Shown: positions 16,314-24,760, counted from the stretch's first letter. The stretch: 31,454 nucleotides of DNA from JAXMDT01 sp046348685 (GCA_046348685.1 JAXMDT010000017.1:1-31454), one strand, 5' to 3'. Numbers and translations: made by a program. The notes: generated by a model from the sequence alone, not told the origin.

Positions 16314-17309
16314 ATGACGTTCCTTGAGCATAGTTTTTCCGACCGCGCGCTGCTCCTGACGCTTGCCATTTTTATCAACGTTTTGTTTGGCGGGCCGCGC
16401 TGGTTACATCTACTGCTGCATCTCAATGCGCCGTCGCAATTCGTGAAAAATCTTTTTTCTTTCTTCGTCATACGGATGAACCGCGCGCACCGAAGCGATG
16501 CAACGCGCCGTAACCGCGGCGCCTTCATTGCGGTTATTGTGCTGGTTCTTGCATTATTGCTGGGTGTGCTGGTCTCGCTGCTGTCGATCCAGACGCGTAT
16601 GTGGATGCTCGCCGAATTAATTTTGCTCGCCATGATGCTAGGCATTCGCCAGAGCTTCGATTTGGCGGCGGAGGTGCGCAAATTATTATCCAGGAAGGAA
16701 GTGGATGCAGCCAAGCGCCTGCTTCAGCCGGAAGTCAAACAAGACTTAGCGCCCATGGATGAATATGCGGTTGCGCGGGCGGCCATCGAGTTCCTTGGCC
16801 ACCGTCTTGTAAGCGGCATGGTGTCGCCCGCTTTCTGGTATTTTATTGGCGGCCTGCCACTGGCATTGCCTGCGATCGCGATGCACCGCCTGTCGTTTTT
16901 CGCGGTGCGACCCATTCCGCGCTACCAGCCATTTGCACCGGTGGTCAAAGCGATAGAAAGCTTTTACCGTGCCCTCCCTACCGGAATTACCGTGCTGCTG
17001 ATGCTGTTTGTGATGCCGGTCGTGCCTGGTAGCAAGGGTAATGCCGCGCGTAAAGCGGCGCGGGAAGAAAACCCGCAAAATCTTCTTATTACCGACTATC
17101 CGGTTTTGTCCGTAATCGCGCGCGCCTTTGGCATCGCGGTACAAGGTCCATGCACCGTCGAATCGCATCCGGTGGCCTACCCCTGGATCGGGGAGGGCTC
17201 AGCCCGTCTGGGTCCACCGGATATCCTGCGTATGCAGTTTTTGTATGGCTATGCCGCCGGGGTATTCCTCCTGCTCATAGCGGCATTGAATCTTATCAGC
17301 TTCAAATAA
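16314..17309 (+). CDS. CobD/CbiB-like membrane protein, divergent and probably not a cobalamin enzyme
   Basis: The 331-residue polytopic membrane protein aligns by eye with CobD/CbiB (adenosylcobinamide-phosphate synthase). ALLLTLAIFINVLFGGPRW matches the N-terminal helix that normally has a GDP motif. AVARAAIEFLGHRLVSGMVS matches the VARAAVES...ENTVDGV region, FWYFIGGLPLAL the PLFWxxxGG(L)PGA region, and YPWIGEGSARLGPPDI the C-terminal WIGDG motif. However, the family NTLDSM and DD..N..PAR stretches are replaced (HRLSFF and ES..RALPTG). No other cobalamin gene is in the window. Similar divergent proteins are known in genomes, and their function is unclear. There is no in-frame start upstream because of a TAG at 16302. 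Confidence 0.65.
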   Translation: MTFLEHSFSDRALLLTLAIFINVLFGGPRWLHLLLHLNAPSQFVKNLFSFFVIRMNRAHRSDATRRNRGAFIAVIVLVLALLLGVLVSLLSIQTRMWMLAELILLAMMLGIRQSFDLAAEVRKLLSRKEVDAAKRLLQPEVKQDLAPMDEYAVARAAIEFLGHRLVSGMVSPAFWYFIGGLPLALPAIAMHRLSFFAVRPIPRYQPFAPVVKAIESFYRALPTGITVLLMLFVMPVVPGSKGNAARKAAREENPQNLLITDYPVLSVIARAFGIAVQGPCTVESHPVAYPWIGEGSARLGPPDILRMQFLYGYAAGVFLLLIAALNLISFK

Positions 17310-17450
17310 ATATATTTATCAGAATGTTAAAATAACCCATCCCCGCATTTCACAAGTGAAAGCTGTCATGAAAGCTTCATAAAAAACAAGACGCGTTCAA
17401 AGGGGAGGCTAGGCTATAATGGTAAGGTAGAAAAGTGCCTATTGGAACCC
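17310..17450 (+). promoter_or_regulatory. Promoter/operator-like region of the 535-residue unknown gene
   Basis: The gap holds several ordered elements. An all-AT palindrome spans 17306-17319. TTTCAC/GTGAAA forms a dyad at 17348-17361 with a two-base centre. TGAAAGCT occurs twice, at 17357-17364 and 17369-17376, exactly 12 bp apart. ATGAA/TTCAT forms a second dyad at 17368-17380. A perfect TATAAT lies at 17415-17420, 31 bp before the ATG at 17451. No consensus -35 is present; the dyads occupy that zone, which suggests control by a bound regulator. Confidence 0.45.
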
Positions 17451-19058
17451 ATGGTATCGGAACAATTACCCGCTGAACCGAAAGCAGAAAATGAATCTGC
17501 CCTGCCGCCGCTGTCCGAACCGGCGAACAATGCGTCATATATTCCTTCCTCAGGCCCGATGACGCAAGGAGTGCCCGGCGGTACAACGTCTAATCAGAAC
17601 CAGCCTTCGCAAAACCAGAACCCGATGCACACGTCGGTGACGCGCGATCCTGCGAGTACGCCTGGCTATTTCCGCCTCGTGCTGCCCTTGCTTGCCGGTC
17701 GCTATCTGTGGCGCGGTCTACTGAGCAGTCTGCAGGAAAAACAATCAGATTTTTTTGGTGTTTTTAGTAAAACCAAAAAAAACATGGGTGATGCAATCGA
17801 AGGATATCTTGCTAAAAGCCCAACGACATCTCACGAAGATATAATCTATAAGTTGCGCGAGGCAGGCTGGACAAAACACGGTGCTGAAGAAGCGTTAAAA
17901 GAAGTAAAGGATAATCAGGCTTTAGTTAATTCCACGGAATTCCCTTTGGAGACTAAAGAAGCAACAATCAAATTTAGCGACGCACAAGACAAAGTTCGCA
18001 AATTCAGCTCAGAAGCAAAAAAACGCGTTGTAACCAGAAAATACGAATCTGCATTTGACGGCGGTATTGGTATTGCCAGCACTGGTATTACGCTAAACTA
18101 TATGTCACGCGTGAAGACCGACATTCACAATGTGTTCGCTGAAACAGTGGCATTGGAGAAGGGCCGCGACCCACGCGACATTAATTACAGCGATATCAAG
18201 AAAAGCGATAATCTTATCGTTCAATCCACGCTAAGCAATTCATTCCGCAATAACGTGTTCCGTCTTGCTAACGATGCATTGTTCTTTGTGCGCCCACTTT
18301 CATTTGCTCTGACAAAACCTTTAGTATGGTCGCGTTCCTGGTACACGGGCGAAATGGCGATCGGTCTTAAAGGCGTTTATCTTTTAAAAGAAGTGATGCG
18401 GAAAGAAACGACGATCTTCGAGGATCTCATTCAGCTCATCGACCGCAAATTTAATCCGATCAAAGGTATCGGCGATCCGATCAGCCAGTCGGATGTCATC
18501 GACCTTTATCAGAAATTCGCTATGGTGCATACGCCGGAAGCAGCCTTTACCGATGCAACGATTCGCCAGAACAAAGATGGTTTGAACTGGGAAAAATCCT
18601 ATGCGATTTTTTCGCGTGTCACGGAGTTGATGAACAATACGTATAAATATAAACATATGACGCATGGTGAGGAAACGCAGGATGATTTCGCCCTGCCAAA
18701 GTTCCTTTATCTACTCGGTCATAAAATGATTGACCCTTATAAGCCGGAAGAAACGCTGGCCTATGTTGAAATTGCGAATAAATACGGTATCGAACCCGTT
18801 AAACAAATGCGCGCCGCTCTATCGCACGGCGCCAGCCTGGAAAGCGTTCTTGAAAAATATCCGGTGTCGCTGGAAAGGCTGACCGTTAAGAAATCGCGTG
18901 GGGCTGAAACGCCCACGGTACCGGTTTCCTTTTTTCCGGCTAAGGAAGAATCCATGCCGCAACCGGCGAACGAATCCAAGCCGCAGACCAAAATTGCCGT
19001 TTCAACATTGGCGCACGAAGCGCCGGCGCCTTCAGGCCCGTCGCTTACGCAGGGTTAA
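17451..19058 (+). CDS. 535-residue protein of unknown function
   Basis: I cannot name the family. Residues 1 to about 70 are disordered and rich in Pro, Gln, Asn and Ser. Then comes PGYFRLVLPLLAGRYLWRGL, a hydrophobic and basic patch. Next is a short helical motif IYKLREAGWTKHGAEEALKE, which resembles the L-x-x-A-G-W-x-x-x-x-I/A-E-x-A-L helix-hairpin found in varied bacterial proteins. A conserved-looking core (about 190-450) has FDGGIGIASTGITLNYMSRV, DIHNVFAETVA, FEDLIQLIDRKFNPIKGIGD and LPKFLYLLGHKMIDPYKPEE. The tail (about 470-535) is again Pro/Ala-rich and disordered. No signal peptide is seen; the core has a weakly hydrophobic helix near 275-320. The ATG at 17451 has GGAA before it; a TTG at 17442 is in frame. 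The 3' end overlaps purN by 14 bp convergently. Confidence 0.78.
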   Translation: MVSEQLPAEPKAENESALPPLSEPANNASYIPSSGPMTQGVPGGTTSNQNQPSQNQNPMHTSVTRDPASTPGYFRLVLPLLAGRYLWRGLLSSLQEKQSDFFGVFSKTKKNMGDAIEGYLAKSPTTSHEDIIYKLREAGWTKHGAEEALKEVKDNQALVNSTEFPLETKEATIKFSDAQDKVRKFSSEAKKRVVTRKYESAFDGGIGIASTGITLNYMSRVKTDIHNVFAETVALEKGRDPRDINYSDIKKSDNLIVQSTLSNSFRNNVFRLANDALFFVRPLSFALTKPLVWSRSWYTGEMAIGLKGVYLLKEVMRKETTIFEDLIQLIDRKFNPIKGIGDPISQSDVIDLYQKFAMVHTPEAAFTDATIRQNKDGLNWEKSYAIFSRVTELMNNTYKYKHMTHGEETQDDFALPKFLYLLGHKMIDPYKPEETLAYVEIANKYGIEPVKQMRAALSHGASLESVLEKYPVSLERLTVKKSRGAETPTVPVSFFPAKEESMPQPANESKPQTKIAVSTLAHEAPAPSGPSLTQG

Positions 19059-19707
19059 CCAGGAAAGAGGCGTGGTCTTCCACGCCGAGCACGGCCACTT
19101 TATTTCCAGTGACTTTCAATTGCCCTGAAGCCAGCCACCTAAGCGCGCGCGGATAAATCTGATGTTCGGCGGCATGCACGCGATGCTGCAGGGTTTCTTC
19201 CGTATCGTGCTGCAGGATCGGCACCGCGGCCTGCAGGATGATCGGCCCTGAATCCATATCCGGCACGACAAAATGTACCGTGCAGCCTGAAAAACGCACG
19301 CCGTCTTCTAACGCGCGTTTATGCGTGTGCAGCCCCTTATAAAGCGGTAGCAAGGAAGGATGGATATTGATCATCCTGCCATGCCATTTTGTCACGAAAT
19401 CCGCTGTCAACAGGCGCATGAATCCGGCCAGGCAGACCAGTTCGATGTTATGTTTTTGCAGCAGCGCATGCAGCGCGTCATCGAACGCCTCACGCGAAGC
19501 GAAATCTTTATGGGAAAGCGTTTCGGTTGGAATATCGGCCTTTTGCGCGCGCGTAAGGCCGAATGCTTCTGCTTTATTGGAAATCACCAGGGCAATTTCG
19601 GCAGGATAATCCACAACGCTCGCCGCGTCGATCAAGGCTTGCAGGTTTGAGCCACTTCCGGAAATCAGCACCGCCGTGCGGGCGCGTTTAGGCGCTGAGT
19701 GTCCCAT
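19045..19707 (-). CDS. purN: Phosphoribosylglycinamide formyltransferase
   Basis: A 220-residue PurN that transfers formyl from 10-formyl-THF to GAR, the third step of purine synthesis. The phosphate-binding loop is ISGSGSNLQAL near 15. The catalytic triad is Asn114 and His116 in MINIHPSLLP, and Asp152 in DMDSGP; these sit at the E. coli positions plus eight. The ATG at 19707 lies 20 bp inside the end of purM, so the two are translated together. It is a cytosolic enzyme. It overlaps the unknown 535-residue gene by 14 bp at the 3' end. Confidence 0.95.
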   Translation of the reverse strand: MGHSAPKRARTAVLISGSGSNLQALIDAASVVDYPAEIALVISNKAEAFGLTRAQKADIPTETLSHKDFASREAFDDALHALLQKHNIELVCLAGFMRLLTADFVTKWHGRMINIHPSLLPLYKGLHTHKRALEDGVRFSGCTVHFVVPDMDSGPIILQAAVPILQHDTEETLQHRVHAAEHQIYPRALRWLASGQLKVTGNKVAVLGVEDHASFLVNPA

Positions 19708-20785
19708 GATAAACCACGCTGGCTTTTTTGCGTTTGACGAGCGCGCCTAGCGTATAGACCGTCTCGCCGTGTTTCGTGAAAGTCTTGATGGCTGCCGGTG
19801 CATCTTTTTTGGAGACGACGACGACCATGCCGATACCGCAGTTGAAGGCGCGTAGCATTTCTTTTTCTTCTACGTTGCCGAGCGATTGAATCCAGGCGAA
19901 GAGTTTCGGCAATTTCCAGCTGCCAAGATCGATGCTGGCGGCCAGATGCTCGGGCAGCACGCGCGGGATGTTTTCAGTAAGCCCGCCGCCGGTGATATGC
20001 GCGAAACCGCGAATCGAAGGAATTTTTTTGATCGCGGCGAGGCAGGATTTTACATAAATGCGAGTCGGGGTCAGCAAAAGACCGCCGACCGTTTTTACGG
20101 AAGCCTTCAATTCCTTTGGCGGCTTGGAATCAAAATCGATGCGATTGTCGGATAAAAGTTTCCGCACCAGGCTGAAACCGTTGGAATGAAACCCGCTCGA
20201 AGCAAGTCCGAGCAGTACATCACCTTCTTTCATCTTATGGAGCAGCGGCAGAATTTTTTTGCGCTCGACGGCGCCGACGGCAAATCCGGCAAGATCAATA
20301 TCGCCTTTCTGATAGAGGCCCGGCATCTCCGCCGTTTCGCCGCCGACAAGCGCGCAGCCGGCAAGCTGGCAGCCCTTGGCAATGCCTTTCACCGTTTCGG
20401 CGGCCTTGCCAACATCAAGCGCGCCGCAGGCATAATAATCGAGAAAGAAAAGTGATTCCGCGCCCTGCACCACGAGGTCATTGACGCACATGGCAACCAG
20501 GTCCTCACCGATGGTGCTGAAATCGTCCATCTCAAGCGCGACCTTGATCTTGGTGCCGACTCCGTCCGTTCCCGAAACAAGGATCGGGTCTTTATAGCCG
20601 GCGTCTTTTAAATCAAACAACGCGCCAAAACCGCCCAGGCCTGCCATCACTCCGGGGCGGCTGGTTTTCCTGCAATACGGTTTGATCGCCTCAACCAGTT
20701 TATTTCCGGCATCGATGCTGACGCCGGCGGAGGCGTATGTCGCGCCTTTACGGGCCGTTGCGGTACGGTTGTTTTTTCGCTTCAT
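19688..20785 (-). CDS. purM: Phosphoribosylformylglycinamidine cyclo-ligase (AIR synthetase)
   Basis: A 365-residue PurM, slightly longer than usual because of a basic N-terminal tail (MKRKNNRTATARKG). It closes the imidazole ring, converting FGAM to AIR with ATP. Family motifs are YASAGVSIDAGN, the glycine-rich ISGTDGVGTKIK-like VSGTDGVGTKIKVA near 85, MCVNDLVVQGAESLFFLDYYA, GGETAEMPGLY and HITGGGLTENIPRVLP. The ATG at 20785 has a weak ribosome site; a TTG at 20833 in the same frame has none. The gene is followed by purN with a 20-bp overlap and is divergent from the DUF2066 gene, with 57 bp between starts. Confidence 0.95.
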   Translation of the reverse strand: MKRKNNRTATARKGATYASAGVSIDAGNKLVEAIKPYCRKTSRPGVMAGLGGFGALFDLKDAGYKDPILVSGTDGVGTKIKVALEMDDFSTIGEDLVAMCVNDLVVQGAESLFFLDYYACGALDVGKAAETVKGIAKGCQLAGCALVGGETAEMPGLYQKGDIDLAGFAVGAVERKKILPLLHKMKEGDVLLGLASSGFHSNGFSLVRKLLSDNRIDFDSKPPKELKASVKTVGGLLLTPTRIYVKSCLAAIKKIPSIRGFAHITGGGLTENIPRVLPEHLAASIDLGSWKLPKLFAWIQSLGNVEEKEMLRAFNCGIGMVVVVSKKDAPAAIKTFTKHGETVYTLGALVKRKKASVVYHGTLSA

Positions 20786-20842
20786 TTCAGATATTCGTTG
20801 TTTACGCGCTTTCTTAGAATATGGCGCAGCCAAGGTAAAGCA

Positions 20843-21919
20843 TTGATACGCACACTACGTACACTTATCGCCGTTTTCGTCCTTTTCGGGGCGACACCTT
20901 ACGCACAGGCGCTTGAAGCAACGGTCGAGCCGGAGGCATACGGTGACGAGGCCTTTGCCGCGCAGGAAAAAGCGTTGCGAATCGGCGAGAAAATGGCGCT
21001 CTATCAGGTGCTTTACCCGCGCATTCCCAAGGATGCGGAGGCCATGGTGCTGAACCTGTCCGACCAGGCGCGCCAGAATCTTATTACCAATTTCAATATT
21101 CTGAACGAAATCAAACGCGGCAAATATTATAAAGCCCAGATTACTTATACATTCGATGACAAGCTGATCGATCGCCTGCTTGAGAATTACAAAACGCAGG
21201 CAACCGGAGATACGAATTCGCAGGCAATCATGATTCTTCCCGTGTTCGACGATGGGATGGTGCTGCGCATCTGGGACGAGGTTAACCCCTGGCGGGATGC
21301 CATGCACGCAGCCGCCCTGCAAACAGGCGAGGGCAGGGTAGTCGTTCCTAACGGCGATCCGGAAGACCTGAAACTGGTCGATGAGCAAGTGGTTCTTTCC
21401 GGAAACAACAAGACGCTTGGGCAGCTTGCTTCGCGTTATGGCGCGCGCTCAATAATCGTTGCGCAAACAAGAACGGTTAAACGCGATGGCAGGACGGGCT
21501 ACCGGGTAATTCTGCGGCGCGCGGGCGGCAGCAAAGAGGATGAGCAGGTGCGCGATTTCTTTCCTCTCGATGGCGCCGAGACGACGGAGCAGGTCTTATT
21601 GCGAGCAGCGAAAGAAACCGCCGCCTATGCACGTGATTCCTCGAAAAACTATGGCTCGTTTCTGGATGTCGGGCCTGGCGCCCACCGCGCCAAGGTCATC
21701 CGCGCCGAATATCGCAACAACCGCGAATGGGTGGACATCAAGAACATCATCAGCCAGACGCCGGGCGTCGAGAAGGTGGATATGGATGCCATTTCTTCAG
21801 ATTACGCGGTGCTGACGCTCTATTATAACGGCGCGGAATCCGTTATTCAGAAATTACTGATGTCGCGTGGGGTGAAACTGGAAGAGACGGGAAAATACTG
21901 GACCGTCAGCATGAGGTAG
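20843..21919 (+). CDS. DUF2066 domain-containing exported protein
   Basis: A 358-residue exported protein of the DUF2066 type, whose function is not known. From the TTG at 20843 the N-terminus is a clean signal peptide (MIRTLRTLIAVFVLFGATPYAQA, cleaved before LEATVE). This start has AAGG about seven bases upstream; an earlier TTG at 20798 would bury the signal. The domain shows AQEKALRIGEKMALYQVLYP, FNILNEIKRGKYYKAQITY, MILPVFDDGMVLRIWDEVNPW and a C-terminal VEKVDMDAISSDYAVLTLYY. It lies next to purM and ahead of the AI-2E permease and Hda-like gene, an order I associate with alphaproteobacteria such as Rhodospirillales. It is probably periplasmic. Confidence 0.82.
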   Translation: MIRTLRTLIAVFVLFGATPYAQALEATVEPEAYGDEAFAAQEKALRIGEKMALYQVLYPRIPKDAEAMVLNLSDQARQNLITNFNILNEIKRGKYYKAQITYTFDDKLIDRLLENYKTQATGDTNSQAIMILPVFDDGMVLRIWDEVNPWRDAMHAAALQTGEGRVVVPNGDPEDLKLVDEQVVLSGNNKTLGQLASRYGARSIIVAQTRTVKRDGRTGYRVILRRAGGSKEDEQVRDFFPLDGAETTEQVLLRAAKETAAYARDSSKNYGSFLDVGPGAHRAKVIRAEYRNNREWVDIKNIISQTPGVEKVDMDAISSDYAVLTLYYNGAESVIQKLLMSRGVKLEETGKYWTVSMR

Positions 21920-21930
21920 GAATAACTGAT

Positions 21931-22986
21931 ATGACAATGTCGACCAATACAAGGCGTGTGCTCATCTGGCTGGCGATTGCAGCCGCCTTCTTCTTTTTCC
22001 TGCACGCGATTAAACCGATCCTTCTGCCGTTCGTGGTCGGTATCGGCCTTGCATATTTTCTTGATCCTGCCGCGGACCGCCTGGAGAGGGATGGTTTTTC
22101 GCGCACCTATGCCACCAGCATCATCATGCTCGCGTTTTCCGCAACGATCGTGCTGGTATTCGTCCTGCTGGTGCCGCTGATTTCGGAACAAATTGCCAGC
22201 TTCGTACAGGATCTTCCGTCCTATATCGATCAAATGCGCCGCACGGCCCTGCCTTATGTCAACGAACTGCTTGCCCGCTTCGGGATTTTCCGGGGCAGCA
22301 CGCAGTCGGCGCTGACCGCCGCACCGCCGCTGATGGATATTCTTTCCACCGTCGGTATCAAGCTGATCTCTTCCGGCGCTGCGTTTTTCAATATTTTAGC
22401 GCTGCTGATGATTACACCGGTCGTTGCTTTTTACCTGCTGCGCGACTGGGATACGATCGTGCTCAAGCTCGATATTCTGCTGCCGCGCCGCTACGCCGAT
22501 ACGATCCGCGAGCAGTGCCGCGCGATTGACCGCACACTGGCCGGTTTCATCCGCGGTCAGATCAATGTCTGCCTGATCCTTGCCGTTGTCTACGCCATTT
22601 GCCTTTCCCTGGTCGGACTTAAATATGCGCTGCTGATTTCCATTATGGGCGGCCTGCTCATTATCATTCCGTATCTGGGCACCGGGTTGACGGCGATGAC
22701 CGCACTCATCCTTACCTATATTCAATTCGGCGACTGGCCGCATCTGGCGTTCGTGTCGGGTATTTTTGCATTCGTGCAGATTCTGGAGAGTTATTTTCTG
22801 ACGCCGAAACTAGTCGGTCAGAATGTCGGTTTGCATCCGTTATGGGTTCTTTTCGGGATGCTGGCCGGCGGCACGATCTTCGGCTTCGTCGGGGTGTTGC
22901 TCGCGGTTCCGATTACAGCCGTTATCGGTGTTCTGGTGCGGTTTGCCATCGGACAGTATCTGGAGAGCGGACTATACCGGTCATGA
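21931..22986 (+). CDS. AI-2E family transporter (PerM-like permease)
   Basis: A 351-residue inner-membrane protein with about seven or eight helices, in the AI-2E/PerM family. The N-terminus has IKPILLPFVVGIGLAYFLDP, the typical first helix pair. The central stretch has ITPVVAFYLLRDWD and FIRGQINVCLIL. The C-terminus has GLLIIIPYLGTGL, SYFLTPKLVGQNVGLHPLWV and GFVGVLLAVPITAVIGV, all family signatures. Substrates of most members are unproven; autoinducer or ion export has been reported for some. AGGA lies before the ATG at 21931. The stop overlaps the next start (ATGA). Confidence 0.9.
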   Translation: MTMSTNTRRVLIWLAIAAAFFFFLHAIKPILLPFVVGIGLAYFLDPAADRLERDGFSRTYATSIIMLAFSATIVLVFVLLVPLISEQIASFVQDLPSYIDQMRRTALPYVNELLARFGIFRGSTQSALTAAPPLMDILSTVGIKLISSGAAFFNILALLMITPVVAFYLLRDWDTIVLKLDILLPRRYADTIREQCRAIDRTLAGFIRGQINVCLILAVVYAICLSLVGLKYALLISIMGGLLIIIPYLGTGLTAMTALILTYIQFGDWPHLAFVSGIFAFVQILESYFLTPKLVGQNVGLHPLWVLFGMLAGGTIFGFVGVLLAVPITAVIGVLVRFAIGQYLESGLYRS

Positions 22987-23675
22987 AGCAGCTTGCGCTC
23001 CAACTCGGTGCTTCCGGTACATCATTTCGAGCCGAAGATTATTTGATTACGGCCGCGAACCGCCAAGCCTATCATACTGTGATGCAAAGTGAGTGGCCCG
23101 CGTTTTATGCTCTGTTAAGCGGCCCTGCGGGCAGCGGCAAGACACATTTGGCAATGGCATGGGCAACGGCAAATCATGCCCATTACACGCAGGCTTCCAT
23201 ACTTCATGACGCGTTCGTATCAACTTGGCAGGCGCAGCCAGAGCCGCTGGTTATAGACCGGCTGGAAACGCTGAATGAGGAAAAACTATTGTTTCACATG
23301 CTTAATCTGGCTAAGGAAACAGGAACGCCGGTATTGGTTTCAGGGCAATCGACGGCGCTTCAACGTATAATGCTTCCCGACTTGAAATCACGACTTGCAG
23401 CAGCACCCCAGGCGATTGTTGAGGAGCCTGACGACGAATTAATGCGCGGATTATTTATTAAACATTTCTCGGACAAGCAGCTTCAAATCAGTCCCGATAT
23501 TTTACAATATCTTGTTAATCATGTGGAGCGATCCGGAACAGCGGTTGATCAATGTGTGCACGTGATTGATCAGCAGGCGCTTGAGAAAAAACAAAAGATT
23601 TCTATTGCTTTTTTACGTAAGTATTTGCAACACGGCAAGGGTTCTGTTAACGGTTTTGTAAACAAACCTGATTAA
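22983..23675 (+). CDS. hdaA: Hda-like DnaA-related AAA+ protein
   Basis: A 230-residue DnaA/Hda-family ATPase lacking the DnaA DNA-binding domain. Such proteins help switch off DnaA-ATP after initiation. Walker A is GPAGSGKTH at 47-55. The Walker B strand reads PLVIDRLE, so the second acidic residue of the usual DD/DE pair is replaced by Arg. LPDLKSRLAA near 136 holds the conserved arginine box, and HVERSGTAVDQC the sensor II region. The N-terminal QLALQLG resembles the clamp-binding QL-x-L peptide of Hda (here QLALQL). The ATG at 22983 overlaps the permease stop by four bases. The frame upstream (from 22842) is only overlap. The gene symbol is by homology and context. Confidence 0.8.
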   Translation: MKQLALQLGASGTSFRAEDYLITAANRQAYHTVMQSEWPAFYALLSGPAGSGKTHLAMAWATANHAHYTQASILHDAFVSTWQAQPEPLVIDRLETLNEEKLLFHMLNLAKETGTPVLVSGQSTALQRIMLPDLKSRLAAAPQAIVEEPDDELMRGLFIKHFSDKQLQISPDILQYLVNHVERSGTAVDQCVHVIDQQALEKKQKISIAFLRKYLQHGKGSVNGFVNKPD

Positions 23676-24760
23676 TGATAATAAATAGTAGGATGCATGT
23701 GAGCATGGGGACGCAAAACACTGCCGCGGCTCTTTCAGGCAGCAAGCTTGCCAAGGTGAATGTTTTGGTCATCGATCCGGATAAGCGGATCACCGATTTA
23801 TTACGCAAAGTATTGATGAGCCTTGGCTTTGGCGCCATCTATATCGCCGGTGACGGTCAGGAAGGCCTGGATACCTTACGCAAAAAATCGGTCGATCTTG
23901 TGATTACCGATTGGGATATGACGCCGATGGACGGCATCAACTTTGTCAAATACCTGCGCACGGATATCAAATCGCCGACGCAGACCATGCCGGTCATCAT
24001 GTTGACCGGGCGTGCCCAGCGCAGGGATGTGGAGATTGCTCGCGATTCGGGTATGAATGAATTTCTCGTCAAGCCGTTTACAGTTAAAACGCTGTGCGAT
24101 CGCATCATTCTCGTCGTCGAGCATCCGCGCAACTTTATCTTGTCGCAGGGTTACACCGGCCCCGACCGCCGCCGCAAAGCAACACCGCCGCAAGGCATTG
24201 ACCGGCGGCGCAAGGGCAAGGATGTGAAAGTCATCGCGCAGCATGACAATATGAAGGTCATCCGTGTCGGCAATGAAGACATCACCGTGGTCAATCCGGA
24301 ATTTGGCATCAAAGAGAAAATCGGTTTCGATATTTCGATTGAGAGCATCTTCAGTCCTGAGAATGTCCGCCGCGCTCAAGACATCATTCATAATTCCAGC
24401 GAGGAATTCCTTGAATGGGTAGTGGATGATATCGAGCAGCTGGAAGAGGCTTATAAAATCCTGGAAAGCAAGCCAGGGCATAGCAGGGAAGAAGTGGATC
24501 TATTCCTTGCGCGCGCACTGACGCTGAAATCGCAGGCTGGCATGTTCGGCTTTGAGCTTGCCTCGCGCGTAGCGGAATCGCTGAACGACATGTGCAATAG
24601 CAGCAGTAAGATAGACCCATCGCGCCTGCGTGTCGCGCGCCAGCATATCGATGCGCTTTATGTTATCTTCCAGCGTAACATACAAGGCACCGGCGGCGTG
24701 ATTGGCCGCGATCTTATGCAAAGCCTTGGCCTGCTCACCGCCAAATTCAAACACATGTAA
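23675..24760 (+). CDS. Response regulator: CheY-like receiver with a degenerate Hpt-like C-terminus
   Basis: A 361-residue two-part protein. The receiver domain (about 25-150) has the acidic pair in VIDPDKR, phospho-acceptor Asp in VITDWDMTPMDG, the switch Thr in MLTGR and the Lys in FLVKPF. A linker with two basic motifs, GPDRRRK and GIDRRRK, follows; such motifs are common after receivers in alphaproteobacteria. The C-terminal helical part (about 235-361) contains ALTLKSQAGMFGFELASRV, close to the Hpt motif A-H-T-L-K-G-S-A, but the phospho-His is replaced by Leu282. The start is uncertain: the ATG at 23675 overlaps the previous stop (TAATG); ATGs at 23693 and 23705 are alternatives. It is convergent with sixA. 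Confidence 0.82.
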   Translation: MIINSRMHVSMGTQNTAAALSGSKLAKVNVLVIDPDKRITDLLRKVLMSLGFGAIYIAGDGQEGLDTLRKKSVDLVITDWDMTPMDGINFVKYLRTDIKSPTQTMPVIMLTGRAQRRDVEIARDSGMNEFLVKPFTVKTLCDRIILVVEHPRNFILSQGYTGPDRRRKATPPQGIDRRRKGKDVKVIAQHDNMKVIRVGNEDITVVNPEFGIKEKIGFDISIESIFSPENVRRAQDIIHNSSEEFLEWVVDDIEQLEEAYKILESKPGHSREEVDLFLARALTLKSQAGMFGFELASRVAESLNDMCNSSSKIDPSRLRVARQHIDALYVIFQRNIQGTGGVIGRDLMQSLGLLTAKFKHM

